Positions 20,021 through 28,675 of a DNA stretch of 64,000 bases are shown here, one piece after another. Location: NCBI RefSeq assembly GCF_004357985.1, contig NZ_SMTF01000014.1:27273-91272 (forward strand). The letters are read 5' to 3'. Each line of letters starts with the position of its first letter. Position 1 is the first letter of the stretch. This DNA comes from Luteimonas aestuarii. Its GTDB lineage: Bacteria; Pseudomonadota; Gammaproteobacteria; Xanthomonadales; Xanthomonadaceae. A model generated the notes under the pieces. The model searched no databases, had not been told where the DNA came from, and saw nothing but the letters and a program-made list of their open reading frames with translations. Both the position numbers and the translations under genes were made by a program.

Positions 20021-20878
20021 TCAATCGTGCGGGTAGGCCGCCACCGGGCCGCGCTGCGCGCCGGCTTCCCACGCCTGCAGGCGTGCGAGTGCGTCGCTGC
20101 CGACATCCATCTGCGGCTCGGACGGGGTGAGCCGGTCCATTTTTTCGCGGCGTGCCACCTGGCGGCGCGCGTACTGAAAGGCGTCCAGCAGGCCGCCATC
20201 GCGGTTCATGCCTTCGACCAGCAGGGCGCGGCCGAAGTAGGTGGCGCTTTCGGTGTCGCCGCAGCCGAACGAGGTGCGGTCGTGCCGTGCCGCGGTCAGC
20301 ACGATCGTGCCCGCGTCCTGCAGCGCCGGGATGAAGCCGCCGGAATAGCAGGCCGAGACGATGACCACGCGCCGGGGGATGCCGGCATCGTCCAGCGCGA
20401 CGCGCAACTGGGTGGGCTTGAGGAAGGTTTCGAACAGGCCGGGTTGTCCGACGGCCAACTGGTGTCTGGCCGTGCCGTGCGAGGCGAGGTAGACCAGCAG
20501 CAGGTCTTCCTCCGGGTCCATGGTGGCGGCGATGCCGGCCAGCGCGTGGCGCAGGTTGTCGAGCGTGGCCAATGGCGTGTCTTCGCGTCGCCGCGCATCG
20601 GGACGGTTTGCGAGTACCAGTGTGCGTCCCTCGTTGCCATGTCGCTGCGCCATCAGCGTGCGCAGGTAGGCGACTTCGTTGCCGAAGACCTGTTCGTTGC
20701 CGTCGCCGGCGAACCCGACCACGTACAGGTCGACCGCGCCGGGGCGCTGTGCCGGCATCGCGGCGAGCGCGGCATCGATGCGCTGCAGGTCGCGTGCGGC
20801 GCGTTCGGAGGCTTCGCTCGCGCCCGCGACGCCCGGGGCGCAGCACGCCAGCAGCAGGGCGAACAGGCGCAGGCGCAT
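20021..20878 (-). CDS. Exported legumain/caspase-like C13-family peptidase
   Basis: The 285-residue protein begins with a signal peptide (MRLRLFALLLACCAPGVAGA) followed by a caspase-like fold. The catalytic His sits in VYLASHGT and the Cys in IVSACYSGGF, the typical C13 dyad; PGAVDLYVVGFAGDGNE is the first strand region. It probably acts in the periplasm; the target is unknown. ATG 20878 lies one base from the mtnC stop, so it is the last gene of the mtnB-mtnD-mtnC unit and is likely co-transcribed, although no role in methionine salvage is known for this family. Confidence 0.85.
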   Translation of the reverse strand: MRLRLFALLLACCAPGVAGASEASERAARDLQRIDAALAAMPAQRPGAVDLYVVGFAGDGNEQVFGNEVAYLRTLMAQRHGNEGRTLVLANRPDARRREDTPLATLDNLRHALAGIAATMDPEEDLLLVYLASHGTARHQLAVGQPGLFETFLKPTQLRVALDDAGIPRRVVIVSACYSGGFIPALQDAGTIVLTAARHDRTSFGCGDTESATYFGRALLVEGMNRDGGLLDAFQYARRQVARREKMDRLTPSEPQMDVGSDALARLQAWEAGAQRGPVAAYPHD

Positions 20879-20879
20879 G

Positions 20880-21590
20880 TCAGCCGGCCGCCAGGTCCGT
20901 GAAGCGTTCGATACGCAGGTGGCCGCCGGTGGCGTCGCCGCCGCGCGGTTCGGGATAGTCCTCGCGGCGGTCGACCAGCGCCGTGCGCAGGCCGGCATCG
21001 CGCGCGGCATCGAGCTCGGCGACCACGTCGGACAGGAACAGGATGTCGCCCGGCGCAGCATCCAGTGCCTTGGCGATGCGCGCATAGCTCGACGACTCGC
21101 GTTTGCCGCCGATGCCGGTATCGAACCAGCCGGAGAACAAGCCACCAAGATCGCCGGCATCGGTATGCGCGAACAGCAGCTTCTGCGCCGGCACCGATCC
21201 GGAGGAATACACCGCCAGGGTGCTGCCGGTCGCATGCCAGCCGCGCAGCGCGTCGACGGCATCGGGGTAGACCGGCGCGGTGAAGTCGGCATCGCGGTAA
21301 CCGGCTTCCCAGACCATGCCCTGCAGCGCCTTCAGCGCGGTGTGCTTGCGGTCCTGGTCGATCCAGCCCTGCAGGGTCTCCACGATCATCCCGTCCTGGC
21401 ACAGGCCGCCGTTCTCGGCCGCCACCTGGTCCAGCCATTGGCGGACCCCGGGCTCGTCGCCATGCTCGCGCACGAAGCGTGGCAGCGCGCGGCGGGCGTA
21501 GGGGAACAGCACGTCCCTGACGAACGAAATCGACGACGTGGTGCCTTCGATGTCGGTGAGGATGATCGGCGCGGGGGCAGGGGTGGTCAT
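20880..21590 (-). CDS. mtnC: Acireductone synthase (enolase-phosphatase E1)
   Basis: MtnC is a HAD-superfamily enzyme of the methionine salvage pathway that enolises and dephosphorylates diketo-methylthiopentyl phosphate to acireductone. The 236-residue protein has the E1 motif [15 protein letters not shown] (D-x-E in place of D-x-D, typical of this family), [14 protein letters not shown], the lysine segment [11 protein letters not shown], and the acidic motif [17 protein letters not shown]. It lies downstream of mtnD, whose product uses the acireductone. Initiation is at ATG 21590. Confidence 0.95.
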   Translation of the reverse strand: MTTPAPAPIILTDIEGTTSSISFVRDVLFPYARRALPRFVREHGDEPGVRQWLDQVAAENGGLCQDGMIVETLQGWIDQDRKHTALKALQGMVWEAGYRDADFTAPVYPDAVDALRGWHATGSTLAVYSSGSVPAQKLLFAHTDAGDLGGLFSGWFDTGIGGKRESSSYARIAKALDAAPGDILFLSDVVAELDAARDAGLRTALVDRREDYPEPRGGDATGGHLRIERFTDLAAG

Positions 21591-21655
21591 GCGGATAGCG
21601 TACCGCTTCCCGGGCTTGGATTTTGGTGGGGCGGACGGCGCGCGTTCCTGTTTCC

Positions 21656-21681
21656 GTCAGCCCGGCTTGCGCCGGGACGAC
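21656..21681. repeat. REP-like palindrome between mtnC and mtnD
   Basis: The sequence CCCGGCTTGCGCCGGGACGA is an imperfect hairpin in the 144-base gap between mtnD and mtnC. The same core recurs at 28616-28639 and, with a variant loop, at 50852-50878. Related CCGGCnTGCGCCGGGATGAC hairpins are abundant in xanthomonad intergenic DNA. It could act as a REP element that stabilises or attenuates the mtn transcript. Confidence 0.65.
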
Positions 21682-21734
21682 GGACTTCAGTCATGCGCGT
21701 GGGCAGTCGATGGCGAAAGTGCTTGTCGAGCCGA

Positions 21735-22295
21735 TCAACCGCCCGGCGCGGGATTCTCGTAGCGCGGGAATTTCCGCGCGATATCGGTGCCGGTGAAGTG
21801 GCCGATCCACCCGTCGGGCTGCTCGAAGAACCGGATCGCCACGAAGCGCGGCTCCGGGCCCATGTCGAACCAGTGCGTGGTGCCGTCCGGCACTGCGATC
21901 AGGTCGTCCTTCACGCACTCGATCTCGTAGACCTTGTCTTCGACGTGCAGGGTGAACAGGCCGGAGCCATCGACGAAGAACCGCACCTCGTCTTCCTTGT
22001 GGAAGTGCTCGTCGAGGAACTTGGCGCGCAGCTCGTCCTTCTTCGGGTTGTCCGGGGCGATGCTGATCACGTCGACCGTGGTGAAGCCGCGTTCGGCGCT
22101 GATGCGGTCGATGTCGGCCTTGTACGCGGCCAGCACCTGCTCGGGCGTGGCCCCGGCCTCGACCGGCTGGCTGGCCTGCCAGCGCTCGAAATGCACGCCG
22201 ATCTTCGCCAGTTCGCGCGCGATCTCCTCGCCGTCGTGCGTGGCCAGTTCGGGGCGGTCGGGGGCCGTGTCGGAAAAGATGCGGAGGCGGCTCAT
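21735..22295 (-). CDS. mtnD: Acireductone dioxygenase
   Basis: MtnD is the metal-dependent dioxygenase that converts acireductone to the keto-acid precursor of methionine and formate (iron form). The 186-residue cupin shows the metal-binding block [15 protein letters not shown] and the second ligand segment [16 protein letters not shown] 22295 gives the usual [10 protein letters not shown]-terminus. It is flanked by mtnB upstream and mtnC downstream on the same strand, which supports a dedicated salvage unit; the gaps (110 and 144 bases) are large enough for independent control. Confidence 0.95.
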   Translation of the reverse strand: MSRLRIFSDTAPDRPELATHDGEEIARELAKIGVHFERWQASQPVEAGATPEQVLAAYKADIDRISAERGFTTVDVISIAPDNPKKDELRAKFLDEHFHKEDEVRFFVDGSGLFTLHVEDKVYEIECVKDDLIAVPDGTTHWFDMGPEPRFVAIRFFEQPDGWIGHFTGTDIARKFPRYENPAPGG

Positions 22296-22405
22296 GGCGT
22301 TCGGCTCGTGGGGCGGGTCGAAGGCGAAAGCGTAGCAGCTGCCCGGCGGTCGGGCGTCACGGCGGCGGAACGCAGGCGCGACGCGGCTGCAACGACGCCA
22401 GCGAC

Positions 22406-23053
22406 TCAGTGTCCAGCCGTCAGCCGGCGGATGTCGAGCTCGCAGCCCAGCAGGAACTCGAACGCCTCCAGGTGGCGGCGGGCCTCGGCCATGTCGCGGC
22501 CCCAGGCGTAGAGCCCGTGGCCGTCGATGAGGTAGCCCCACATCGGGGCGGCGTCGAGCAGGGCATCGACCTGCGCGGCCAGCGTCGGCATGTGCTGGCT
22601 GTTGGGCAGCACCGGGAGGTCGATGGCGGTCTCGTGCGTCTCGTTGCCGCGGAACGCCTTCAGCAATTCGTAGCCTTCCAGGCGCACGCGGCCGGCGCCT
22701 GCGAACAGCCGCGAGGCGACCGTCTGGTTGCGCGAATGCGTATGCAGGATGCAGCCGACCTCGCCGAAACGTGCGTACAGCTGCGTGTGCAGCAGGGTCT
22801 CCGCCGACGGTCGATGGTCGCTGCCGACGGCCTTGCCGTCGAAATCCACCACCATGATGTCGCTTTCCACCAGCCTGCCCTTGTCGCGGCCGGACACCGT
22901 GATCGCGGCATGGCGATCGTCCAGCCGCTGCGAGAAATTGCTGCTGGTCGCGGGCGTCCAGCCCAGCTGCGCCAGTTCGCGGATGTTGGCGATCAACGCG
23001 TCGGCAAGCACCGACAGGCGGTGGCGGTCGTAGGGCAGGGCGTCATGGTCCAT
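22406..23053 (-). CDS. mtnB: Methylthioribulose-1-phosphate dehydratase
   Basis: MtnB is a class II aldolase-like zinc enzyme that dehydrates methylthioribulose-1-phosphate. The 215-residue protein shows the substrate loop [18 protein letters not shown], the zinc histidines in [10 protein letters not shown], and the late histidine in [12 protein letters not shown]. It is the first gene of the mtnB-mtnD-mtnC-peptidase unit. No mtnA or mtnK is visible in the window, so the pathway is completed elsewhere. Confidence 0.94.
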   Translation of the reverse strand: MDHDALPYDRHRLSVLADALIANIRELAQLGWTPATSSNFSQRLDDRHAAITVSGRDKGRLVESDIMVVDFDGKAVGSDHRPSAETLLHTQLYARFGEVGCILHTHSRNQTVASRLFAGAGRVRLEGYELLKAFRGNETHETAIDLPVLPNSQHMPTLAAQVDALLDAAPMWGYLIDGHGLYAWGRDMAEARRHLEAFEFLLGCELDIRRLTAGH

Positions 23054-23096
23054 GCCGGGATTCTAGCCGACGCCCCGTCGCCTCCGCGTGGCGGCA

Positions 23097-24458
23097 TCAG
23101 AGCAGGGCGCGCACCAGCACCACCAGCACCAGCAGCGGCGCGACCACGCGCAGCAGCCAGCGCCAGGCGTTGAACAGCCATTCGGGCATTTCAGACAGCT
23201 GCTCGCGCAGCACGGTGCGGTTGAGTACCCAGCCGGTGAACAGGGCGATCAGCAGTCCGCCCAGCGGCAGCATCAGGTCGTTCGCGATCAATTCGATGAA
23301 CCCCATGATGTCGCGGTCGAAGATGCGCACGCCCGACCACACGTTGAGCGACAGCACCGACAGCAGGCCCAGTGCCCAGCACAGGCCGGCCATCGACAGG
23401 GCGGCCAGCTTGCGGCGCTTGATGCCGAACTTCTCGACCATGAACGCCGTTGCGGGCTCCAGCAGCGAGATCGACGAGGTCCAGGCCGCCACCGACAGCA
23501 GGCCGAAGAACAGCAGCCCGTACACCGCGCCGATCGACATCGCCTCGAACGCGAGCGGCAGCGAGGTGAAGATCAGGCCTGGCCCGCCGCCGGCCGGGTC
23601 CAGCCCGAACGACAGCACGATCGGGAAGATCGCCATCCCCGCCAGCAGGGCCACCGTGGTATCGGTCAACGCCACCGCGATGCCGACGCGCGGGATCGAC
23701 ACGCCCTCGCGCGGCAGGTAGGCGCCGTAGGTCATCATCGCGCACATGCCCAGGCTGAGCGAGAAGAACGCCTGGCCCATCGCACGCAGGAACACGTTGC
23801 CGTCGATCTCGGACCAGTCAGGCTTGAACAGGAACGCCATCGCCTGGCCCATGTAGCCGGTGGTGACGCCGTAGGCCACCAATGCGAGCAGCAGCACGAA
23901 CAGGGCGGGCATCAGGAAGCGCACGGCGCGCTCCAGGCCCTTTTCGACGCCCATCGCCACCACCAGCACGGTGAGCAGCATGAACAGCGCGTGCCAGAAG
24001 GTGAGTTCGAACGGGCTGGCCAGCAGTTCGGTGAACGTGGCGCCGGGGTCGGTGATGTGCGCGCCGCCCAGCAGCTGCTTCAGGTACAGCCAGGCGTAGT
24101 GCAGGGTCCAGCCGGCGACCACGCTGTAGAAGCTGAGGATCAGGATGCCGGCGACGATGCCGATCCAGCCGATGCCCACCCAGCCGCGGCTCTTGCCGCT
24201 GTCGCGGACCAGGCCGCGCAGGGTGTTGATCGGGCTCATCCGGCCGTGGCGGCCGATCAGCACTTCGGCGAACAGGATCGGCAGGCCGACGATGGCGATG
24301 CAGGCCAGGTACACCAGCACGAACGCGCCGCCGCCGTTGTCCGAGGTCATGTACGGGAAGCGCCAGATGTTGCCCAGGCCCACCGCGGAACCGGTGGCGG
24401 CCAGGATGAACATCAGGCGCGATGACCACATGCCGTGGATGGAAGTCGTCTTGTCCAT
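23097..24458 (-). CDS. Neurotransmitter:sodium symporter family transporter
   Basis: The 453-residue protein has 11-12 predicted membrane helices and the NSS family signature at its N-terminus (GSAVGLGNIWRFPYMTSDNG), which forms the sodium and substrate site in LeuT-like transporters. Bacterial members take up amino acids such as leucine, tryptophan or tyrosine with Na+. The specific substrate cannot be read from sequence; the nearby branched-chain catabolic genes are too distant to be decisive. ATG 24458 gives MDKTTSIHGMW, which leads straight into the signature. It lies 46 bases downstream of the nhaC-like gene on the same strand. Confidence 0.92.
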   Translation of the reverse strand: MDKTTSIHGMWSSRLMFILAATGSAVGLGNIWRFPYMTSDNGGGAFVLVYLACIAIVGLPILFAEVLIGRHGRMSPINTLRGLVRDSGKSRGWVGIGWIGIVAGILILSFYSVVAGWTLHYAWLYLKQLLGGAHITDPGATFTELLASPFELTFWHALFMLLTVLVVAMGVEKGLERAVRFLMPALFVLLLALVAYGVTTGYMGQAMAFLFKPDWSEIDGNVFLRAMGQAFFSLSLGMCAMMTYGAYLPREGVSIPRVGIAVALTDTTVALLAGMAIFPIVLSFGLDPAGGGPGLIFTSLPLAFEAMSIGAVYGLLFFGLLSVAAWTSSISLLEPATAFMVEKFGIKRRKLAALSMAGLCWALGLLSVLSLNVWSGVRIFDRDIMGFIELIANDLMLPLGGLLIALFTGWVLNRTVLREQLSEMPEWLFNAWRWLLRVVAPLLVLVVLVRALL

Positions 24459-24504
24459 GTGCGGATCCGGGGAAGGGTAGGGGCAGGCAGGGCGCGTGCA
24501 GGCG

Positions 24505-26013
24505 TCAACCGCGCGGCGCGGGCGGGTCGATGGTGTCGGGCAGTGGCGGGGATTCCGCCGTGGCCGTCGTGGCCGGCAGCCGGAGGATCTTGAACCCGGC
24601 ATACGCCAGCACCAGTGCCACCAGCGGGCTGACCAGGTTGAAGAACGCGTAGGGCAGGTAGTCCAGCGTGGCGACGCCAAGGGTGGCGGCCATGTACGCG
24701 CCGCAGGTGTTCCACGGGATCAGCGGCGAGGTCATGGTGCCGGCGTCTTCCAGCGCACGCGACAGGTTCTCCGGGGCCAGCCCGCGCTTGCGGTACTCGG
24801 GCTGGAACAGGCGGCCGGTGAGCACGATCGACATGTACTGGTCGGCGGTGACCACGTTGGCGCCGAACGCCGTGGCCAGCGTGGACGCGATCAGCGAACC
24901 GGTCGAGCGCGCCGCCTTCAGCACGCTGCGGATCAGCCGTTCCAGCAGGCCGGTACGCTCCATCACCGCACCGAAGCCCATTGCGCAGACGACCAGCCAC
25001 ACCGTGTTGAGCATGCTGGACATGCCGCCACGGGTCAGCAGGTCGTCGAGCGCGGCGTTGCCGGTGTCGGCCTGGTAGCCGTTGAACAGCGCCGTCCACG
25101 CGCCCGACAGCAGGGCCATGCCGCGCGACGAGGCGTCGTCGCCGGCCAACGCCACCACCACGTTTGGCTGGAACACCACGGCGAACACCGCCCCCAGCAG
25201 TGCGCCGATGAGGATGGTCGGGAAGGCGGGAAAACGCCGCATCGCCAGCACGAACACCACCAGCATCGGCAGCAGCAGGTACCAGCCGAGGGTGAACTGC
25301 GCATCCAGCAACGCCGGCAGGTCGCCGAAGGCATCGCCGCCCTCGCTGCGGCTGCCGCCCAGCCCGATCAGCGCGAACAGCACCAGCGCGATCACGATGC
25401 TCGGGCCGGTGGTCCAGACCATGTGGCGGATGTGCGCGAACAGCTCGCTGCCGGCGGCGGCCGGCGCGATGTTGGTGGTGTCCGACAGCGGCGACATCTT
25501 GTCGCCGAAATAGGCACCGGAGATGACGGCGCCGGCGGTGATGGGCAGCGACATGTCCAGGCCCTGCGCCACGCCGATCAGCGCCACGCCCAGCGTGCCG
25601 GCGACCGTCCACGAACTGCCGATGGTGACGGCGACGATCGCGCAGATCAGGCAGGCCGCGGGGTAGAAATAGGCCGGGTGCATCAGCTGCATGCCGTACA
25701 CGATCATCGTCGGCACGGTGCCGCTGAGGATCCAGGTGCCGATCAGCGCACCGACCGCCAGCAGGATGAAGATCGGCACGACCGCCAGCGATACGCCCTG
25801 CACCAGCGCCTGCTGCACGTCGTCCCAGGACAGGCCATTGCGCAGGCCGATGATCCCGGCCAGGCAGGCCGCCAGCAGCAACGAGATCTGGTTGGCGCCG
25901 TAGGAGGCGTCGTCGGCGTACAGATACACCGCAAGCCCCAGTGCCACGGCAAGGAACAACAGCGGCGTCAGCGCCTGCAACAGGGAGGGCTCACGTCCGT
26001 GGGTTGCAACCAT
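24505..26013 (-). CDS. nhaC: NhaC-family Na+/H+ antiporter
   Basis: The 502-residue protein has about 12 membrane helices and NhaC-family features: TIGSSWTVAGTLGVALIG, SGAYFGDKMSPLSDTTNIA (the acidic ion-site segment), and GTMTSPLIPWNTCGAYM. It should exchange Na+ for H+, or a substrate couple as in the malate/lactate antiporter MleN of the same family. Since the gene immediately downstream is a Na+-coupled symporter, a sodium-cycling partnership is a reasonable inference. Confidence 0.9.
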   Translation of the reverse strand: MVATHGREPSLLQALTPLLFLAVALGLAVYLYADDASYGANQISLLLAACLAGIIGLRNGLSWDDVQQALVQGVSLAVVPIFILLAVGALIGTWILSGTVPTMIVYGMQLMHPAYFYPAACLICAIVAVTIGSSWTVAGTLGVALIGVAQGLDMSLPITAGAVISGAYFGDKMSPLSDTTNIAPAAAGSELFAHIRHMVWTTGPSIVIALVLFALIGLGGSRSEGGDAFGDLPALLDAQFTLGWYLLLPMLVVFVLAMRRFPAFPTILIGALLGAVFAVVFQPNVVVALAGDDASSRGMALLSGAWTALFNGYQADTGNAALDDLLTRGGMSSMLNTVWLVVCAMGFGAVMERTGLLERLIRSVLKAARSTGSLIASTLATAFGANVVTADQYMSIVLTGRLFQPEYRKRGLAPENLSRALEDAGTMTSPLIPWNTCGAYMAATLGVATLDYLPYAFFNLVSPLVALVLAYAGFKILRLPATTATAESPPLPDTIDPPAPRG

Positions 26014-26096
26014 GTCTGTTCAGTCCCTGTGGATACCGTGGAATGGAAGGCGTGCGGCCGCGGGCAAGGCGGGCATCCATGCAGGTGTCCCGCCGC

Positions 26097-26125
26097 GACA
26101 GGTCCGGTGCATCACCGGACCTGTC
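26097..26125. terminator. Perfect 13-bp hairpin between the APC permease and nhaC
   Basis: GACAGGTCCGGTG (26097-26109) and its exact complement (26113-26125) flank a 3-base CAT loop. It is the only strong structure in the 235-base gap (26014-26248) between the APC permease stop and the nhaC start, both on the minus strand. There is no T-run after the stem on either strand, so it may be a factor-assisted terminator, a transcript-stabilising stem or an operator. I see no gene in this gap. Confidence 0.5.
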
Positions 26126-26248
26126 GCCGATCTACCGCTGCACGCAGCACGTGCGCACCGGCATGCCCGCGGATGCACGGACAGGGTGCCAGAGCGTCGG
26201 CCCGCATGCACCCCGCGTGAAACGCCGGCGGGCAAGCGCGCCGCAGGA

Positions 26249-27718
26249 TCAGGCGCGATTGAGCTTGCTGTTCCGATAGCCGTAGGCGAAGTAGATCACC
26301 ATGCCAACGGCGGTCCAGCCGACAAACAGCTTCCAGTGCTCCGGGAAGGACTGGAAGAACAGGAACATGCAGGCGAGGAAGCCCATCGGACAGATGATGT
26401 TCGCCGCCGGCACGCGGAACGGGCGATGCAGTTCCGGGCGCGTGTAGCGCAGCACCAGCACGCCGAGGCAGACCGTGGCGAATGCGATGAGGGTCCCCAT
26501 GGACACCAGTTCGCCAAGGACGCTCAAGGGCATCAGGCCGGCAAGCAGGCACGCGGCGATGCCGACGATGATCGTGCCGACGTAGGGCGTCTGGTGCTTG
26601 GGGTGCACCCTGCCGAACAGTTTCGGCAGCAGGCCGTCCCGCGACATCGTGTAGAAGATGCGCGGCTGTGCCATCAGCATCACCAGGATGACGGACGACA
26701 GGCCGGCGATGGCGCCGATCTCCACGGCCGTCTTCAGCCAGGCGAGGTTGGCGTAGGGCTCCAGTGCGGTCGCGACCGGCTTGGCGGTGCCCAGCTCGGT
26801 GTACGGCATCATGCCGGTCAGCACGGCGCACACCGCGATGTAGATGATGGTGCAGATCGCCAGCGAACCGAGGATGCCGATCGGCATGTCGCGCTGCGGG
26901 TTCTTGGCTTCGCCGGCCGCGGTGGAGACTGCGTCGAAGCCGATGTAGGCGAAGAACACGATCGTGGCTGCACGGAATACACCGTCCATGCCGAACTGCC
27001 CGGGGCCGGTGTTCTCGGGGATGAACGGCGTCCAGTTGGACGGATCGACGTAGAAGAAACCGATGCCGATGAAGGCGGCGATCACGGCGGTCTTGATCGC
27101 CACCACGATCCCGTTGACGAAGGCCGATTGCGTGATGCCCACATAGCACAGACCACTGACAGCGGCTACGATCATCACTGCCGGCAGGTTGAACATGTTT
27201 TCGGTGCGCACGAACCCGCCGTCTTCCCACGCGATCGGCGCGCCGGCGAGTTCGGCAGGGAAGGGAATGCCAAGCGTCGTGGTCAGGAAGCTCACGAAGT
27301 AGCCCGACCACCCCACCGCCACGGTGGATGATGCGAACAGGTATTCCAGAACCAGGCACCAGCCGATGAACCAAGCGACGAATTCGCCCAGCGTGGCGTA
27401 CGAATACGAGTAGGCACTGCCCGAGACCGGTAGCAATGCCGAAAATTCGGCGTAGCACAGGCCGGCGAGCGCGCAGGCGAATCCCGCCAGCACGAAGCTC
27501 AGCATGATCGCGGGACCTGCGTGGTTGGCGGCTGCCTGGCCGGTCAACACGAAGATGCCGGCCCCGATGACCGCGCCCATGCCCAGCAGGACGAGATGAC
27601 GGGCCGTCAGCGTGCGCTTGAGGGTCGCCTCGCCCTGCAGGCTGCCCTCGACCGGTTCGCCGGCATCGACGTGCGGCGCCGGTTCGACCGGCTTCACCCT
27701 GAAAAGACTCTTCGACAT
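26249..27718 (-). CDS. APC-superfamily amino-acid permease
   Basis: The 489-residue protein with 12-13 membrane helices opens with a soluble leader and then the APC helix 1 signature TARHLVLLGMGAVIGAGIFVLTG. FFAYIGFDAVSTAAGEAKNPQRDMP is the conserved helix 6 region. It most resembles the cationic amino-acid transporter branch (CAT/YhdG type), but the substrate is not certain. I chose ATG 27718 (MSKSLFRVKP) because it is the usual N-terminus for this group; an in-frame ATG at 27763 is possible. It is read away from the NUDIX gene across a 188-base divergent gap. Confidence 0.9.
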   Translation of the reverse strand: MSKSLFRVKPVEPAPHVDAGEPVEGSLQGEATLKRTLTARHLVLLGMGAVIGAGIFVLTGQAAANHAGPAIMLSFVLAGFACALAGLCYAEFSALLPVSGSAYSYSYATLGEFVAWFIGWCLVLEYLFASSTVAVGWSGYFVSFLTTTLGIPFPAELAGAPIAWEDGGFVRTENMFNLPAVMIVAAVSGLCYVGITQSAFVNGIVVAIKTAVIAAFIGIGFFYVDPSNWTPFIPENTGPGQFGMDGVFRAATIVFFAYIGFDAVSTAAGEAKNPQRDMPIGILGSLAICTIIYIAVCAVLTGMMPYTELGTAKPVATALEPYANLAWLKTAVEIGAIAGLSSVILVMLMAQPRIFYTMSRDGLLPKLFGRVHPKHQTPYVGTIIVGIAACLLAGLMPLSVLGELVSMGTLIAFATVCLGVLVLRYTRPELHRPFRVPAANIICPMGFLACMFLFFQSFPEHWKLFVGWTAVGMVIYFAYGYRNSKLNRA

Positions 27719-27906
27719 CTGCGATTCCTGTTTTGGGGCTGGCATGCGACCGGATGGCCGCACGGGTGGTCAGCCGTGGAAGCGAAGCGGTGGGGTGGGG
27801 GCGCCGCGCCGCCCGTACCTTGCCAAACGCGGCAGCCGGGCACAAGCGCCGGCCGACCGGGTTGGCGCGATAATCGTGTTCCCGCAACCGCTGAGAGGTA
27901 TCGCGC

Positions 27907-28476
27907 TTGTCGTTGCACATCCCGGTCGACCATGGCCCGTTGACCTTTGCTTTTTCGGCCTACGGACAGCGCCATCCCGACGAGTCCGCCACCGCGGCCC
28001 AATTCCAGGCGCTGCTGGACGATCCGGACGATCCCTTCCTCCGCGACCGGCTGGAGGGTCACTTCACCGCGTCGGCGTGGCTGGTCGACTGCAGCGGGCA
28101 GCGGCTGCTGATGACCCACCACCGCAAGCTGGGCCTGTGGTTGCAACTGGGCGGACACGCAGACGGCGACCGCGACCTGGCGCGCGTCGCACTGCGCGAG
28201 GCGGAAGAGGAGTCGGGCCTGGCCGGGCTGTGGGTGGAACCGGCGATCTTCGACCTCGACCGCCACTGGATCCCGGAGCACAAGGGCGTGCCGGGGCACT
28301 GGCATTACGACGTGCGCTACGTGGTGCGCACCGGCGCCAGCGAAGCCTTCACCGTCAGCGAAGAATCGCATGCGTTGGCATGGCGACCGATCGTCGAGGT
28401 GGCACGGGACGCTGCCTACGATGCCTCGCTTCGGCGGATGGCGCGAAAGTGGTTGGGGAGGAGGAGCGAGGCGTGA
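27907..28476 (+). CDS. NUDIX hydrolase
   Basis: The 189-residue protein has a NUDIX box close to consensus: GGHADGDRDLARVALREAEE followed by ESGL, preserving the REAEEESG core; the first conserved Glu of the box is replaced by Arg. An N-terminal region (VDHGPLTFAFSAYGQRHPDE) precedes the fold, as in a subgroup of uncharacterised NUDIX proteins. It probably hydrolyses a nucleoside-diphosphate derivative; the substrate is unknown. The start is TTG 27907, chosen because no ATG precedes the conserved part. A pair of REP-like arms follows its stop. Confidence 0.82.
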   Translation: MSLHIPVDHGPLTFAFSAYGQRHPDESATAAQFQALLDDPDDPFLRDRLEGHFTASAWLVDCSGQRLLMTHHRKLGLWLQLGGHADGDRDLARVALREAEEESGLAGLWVEPAIFDLDRHWIPEHKGVPGHWHYDVRYVVRTGASEAFTVSEESHALAWRPIVEVARDAAYDASLRRMARKWLGRRSEA

Positions 28477-28546
28477 GCGGAGAGGGGTGAGAAGTGGGCG
28501 AAAGCGCGAGCAGGCTCATGTCCCGGGGCGATGACGCCCGACGCCC

Positions 28547-28639
28547 TCATTCCGGCGCAAGCCGGGACCCGGCGAAGTTTTGCGGGCATCGGTCCGCTGC
28601 AGATCGAACGGCACTGGGTCCCGGCTTGCGCCGGGATGA
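28547..28639. repeat. Inverted pair of REP-like repeats between the NUDIX gene and serA
   Basis: Arms 28547-28570 (TCATTCCGGCGCAAGCCGGG...) and 28616-28639 (...CCCGGCTTGCGCCGGGATGA) are inverted copies with one mismatch over 24 bases, separated by 45 bases. Each arm is itself a small hairpin. The unit sits between two convergent genes and could terminate both or act as a BIME-type element. The 3' arm matches the 21656 copy. Confidence 0.7.
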
Positions 28640-28675
28640 CGAGCAAAAGCAGCACGCTTCCCGCTCACTCCTGCC

